Made by a program: the position numbers and the translations under genes. The notes beneath the pieces are model-generated. The model had not been told where the DNA came from. It saw only the letters and a program-made list of their open reading frames with translations, and made no database searches. DNA of 64,000 bases, from assembly GCF_002929845.1 (NCBI RefSeq), contig NZ_PJJS01000042.1, positions 1-64,000 of the forward strand, given 5' to 3'. The first letter of the stretch is position 1, and every line of letters starts with the position of its first letter. This document shows, one piece after another, positions 62,568 to 64,000 of the stretch. Source of the DNA: Cryobacterium sp. M96. Lineage in GTDB: Bacteria; Actinomycetota; Actinomycetes; Actinomycetales; Microbacteriaceae.

Positions 62568-64000
62568 TTGGCTGCCTTCTTTCGGGAAACGGGGGTCTTC
62601 TCCGCGGCCGGCGAAGCAACGGCCGGTGCGATGGATGCCGCGGGCGCGGCCGTCACGGTGCGCGCGGCCGCGCGACCGGCGGCGGGCTTGAGGTATGCGG
62701 CAAGCCCGTGGCGGCCGCCCTCGCGCCCGTAGCCGGACTCTTTGTAGCCGCCGAATGGACTGGCCGGGTCGAAGCGGTTGAACGTGTTCGCCCAGATCAC
62801 GCCGGCACGCAACTTGTCGGCGACGGCCAGCATCCGGCTGCCCTTCTCGGTCCAGATTCCGGCGGACAGTCCGTACGGCGTGTTGTTCGCCTTGGCGATG
62901 GCCTCGGCCGGGGTGCGGAAGGTCAGCACGGAGAGCACCGGGCCGAATACCTCGTCACGGGCGATGCGGTGGCTGGTGGAGACGTTGGTGAAGATGGTCG
63001 GCCTGAACCAGAAGCCGGCCTCGGGCAGCACGCAGTCCGGGCTCCAGCGCTCGGCGCCTTCCTGCTCGCCGATGTCGGTGAGCTCCCGGATGCGCGCCAG
63101 CTGCTCGGCGCTGTTGATGGCGCCGATGTCGGTGTTCTTGTCCATCGGGTCGCCGAGGCGCAGCGTGGACAGGCGCGCCTTGAGGCGGTCGATGACATCG
63201 TCATGGATCGACTCCTGCACGAGCAGGCGGCTGCCCGCGCAGCAGACGTGGCCCTGGTTGAAGAAGATGCCGTTGACGATGCCCTCGATCGCCTGGTCTA
63301 TGGGCGCGTCGTCGAAGACGATGTTCGCGGCCTTGCCGCCGAGCTCGAGGATGACCTTCTTGTCGGTTCCGGCGACCGAGCGGGCGATGGCCCGGCCTGC
63401 GCCGGTGGAGCCGGTGAACGCGACGAGGTTGACGCCGGGGTGCCCGACGAGGGCCTTGCCGGTGTCGCGGCCGCCCGTGACGATGTTGACAACGCCGGCG
63501 GGCAGGTCGGCCTGCTGCAGGATCTCGGCGAACAACAGCGCGGTCAGGGAGGTGGTCTCAGCCGGCTTGAGCACGACCGTGTTGCCGGCGGCGAGGGCCG
63601 GGGCGATCTTCCAAGCCAGCATCAGCAGGGGGAAGTTCCACGGGATCACCTGGGCGGCGACGCCCCGCGCGGACGGCGTGGGGCCGACCCCGGCGTGGTC
63701 GAGCTTGTCGGCCCAGCCGGCGTAGTAGAAAAACCAGGCGGCAACCAGAGGCACGTCGACGTCGCGGCTCTCCTTGATCGGCTTGCCGTTGTCGAGGGTC
63801 TCGGCGACGGCAAGCTCACGGGCCCGCTCCTGCACAAGGCGGGCGATGCGGAACAGGTACTTGCCGCGATCGCTGCCGGAGAGCTTCGACCAGGTCTTGT
63901 CGTAGGCGCGACGGGCGGCGGCCACCGCCGCGTCGACATCCGCCGCGTCGGCGTGGGCGATCATTGCGATCTGCTTCTCGGTGGCCGGGTTGATGCTCTG
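62564..64000 (-). CDS. Aldehyde dehydrogenase (partial, start outside window)
   Basis: At least 478 residues of an NAD-dependent aldehyde dehydrogenase, open to the right edge (reading QSINPATEKQIAMIAHADA at the edge, so the N-terminus lies beyond 64000). The catalytic glutamate is in VILELGGKAANIVF and the cysteine in FFNQGHVCCAGSRLLVQ. The C-terminus carries an Ala/Lys-rich tail of about 40 residues after the ALDH fold. It lies just upstream of and overlaps the short ALDH-like gene. Substrate not determined. Confidence 0.95.
   Translation of the reverse strand, partial: QSINPATEKQIAMIAHADAADVDAAVAAARRAYDKTWSKLSGSDRGKYLFRIARLVQERARELAVAETLDNGKPIKESRDVDVPLVAAWFFYYAGWADKLDHAGVGPTPSARGVAAQVIPWNFPLLMLAWKIAPALAAGNTVVLKPAETTSLTALLFAEILQQADLPAGVVNIVTGGRDTGKALVGHPGVNLVAFTGSTGAGRAIARSVAGTDKKVILELGGKAANIVFDDAPIDQAIEGIVNGIFFNQGHVCCAGSRLLVQESIHDDVIDRLKARLSTLRLGDPMDKNTDIGAINSAEQLARIRELTDIGEQEGAERWSPDCVLPEAGFWFRPTIFTNVSTSHRIARDEVFGPVLSVLTFRTPAEAIAKANNTPYGLSAGIWTEKGSRMLAVADKLRAGVIWANTFNRFDPASPFGGYKESGYGREGGRHGLAAYLKPAAGRAAARTVTAAPAASIAPAVASPAAEKTPVSRKKAAK

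Overview
The window looks like the chromosome of a high-GC actinobacterium of the family Microbacteriaceae, probably Cryobacterium-like. The signs are GTG starts throughout, a DUF7882 protein, a DUF222/HNH nuclease relic, a mycothiol-dependent (maleylpyruvate isomerase-type) enzyme, an F420/deazaflavin-type oxidoreductase, an actinobacterial Tad/Flp pilus locus, and the UPF0182 / PDZ-Lon / DUF2342 gene group that mycobacteria also carry. This placement is an inference from gene content; no rRNA is present. I see no phage, insertion sequence or CRISPR array. Coding density is high, and the only stretch near 300 bp without an intact gene is around 52950-53325.

Layout. 0.1-3.8 kb: MFS transporter, deazaflavin-type oxidoreductase, pentapeptide-repeat protein and an EamA exporter. 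3.8-8.6 kb (minus): tight Tad/Flp pilus operon in the order tadA-tadB-tadC-[octamer repeat array]-flp-tadE-tadE-tadG-like. 8.7-11.4 kb: tRNA-Leu(UAG), two DedA membrane proteins and a CDF metal exporter. 11.4-13.7 kb (minus): murI-rph-rdgB operon. 13.9-16.8 kb: FabF, PncB and a DUF3039 protein. 17-20.3 kb (minus): an ABC-2 type transporter whose ATPase carries a very long disordered N-terminus. 20.5-28.2 kb: cell-wall polymer (teichoic-acid-like) locus with a nucleotidyltransferase, TagG/TagH-type exporter, XRE regulator, EcsC-like protein, CDP-glycerol glycerophosphotransferase-like enzyme, two family-2 glycosyltransferases and a CDP-alcohol phosphotransferase. 28.3-36.5 kb: HtrA-like protease, two secreted proteins, aminotransferase, old-yellow-enzyme reductase, alpha/beta hydrolase, DUF7882 and a nitrilase-superfamily amidase. 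36.6-38.9 kb: membrane glycosyltransferase plus polyprenol-phosphate-mannose synthase.

39.0-44.7 kb is a de novo NAD operon (nrtR-nadA-nadB-nadC-nifS) headed by a NrtR-type regulator with two matching palindromic operators at its promoter. It is followed by adhE (45.0-47.7 kb), a mycothiol-type enzyme, a frameshifted DUF222/HNH pseudogene, and a sugar ABC operon (49.9-52.7 kb). Two identical initiator tRNA-fMet genes (52.9 and 55.8 kb) flank about 2.8 kb holding a possible carbonic anhydrase stub and a decayed discoidin/galactose-oxidase-like gene. The window ends with UPF0182, PDZ-Lon and DUF2342 proteins and a pair of aldehyde dehydrogenase genes, one without a catalytic cysteine and one cut by the window edge.

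Structure that genes do not explain: a palindromic element with a perfect 24-bp inverted repeat at one convergent gene junction, a diverged copy at another and a single arm near position 80; an 8-bp tandem array inside the pilus operon; and an apparent excess of the hexamer GGATGC/GCATCC, including in places where it forces rare codons.
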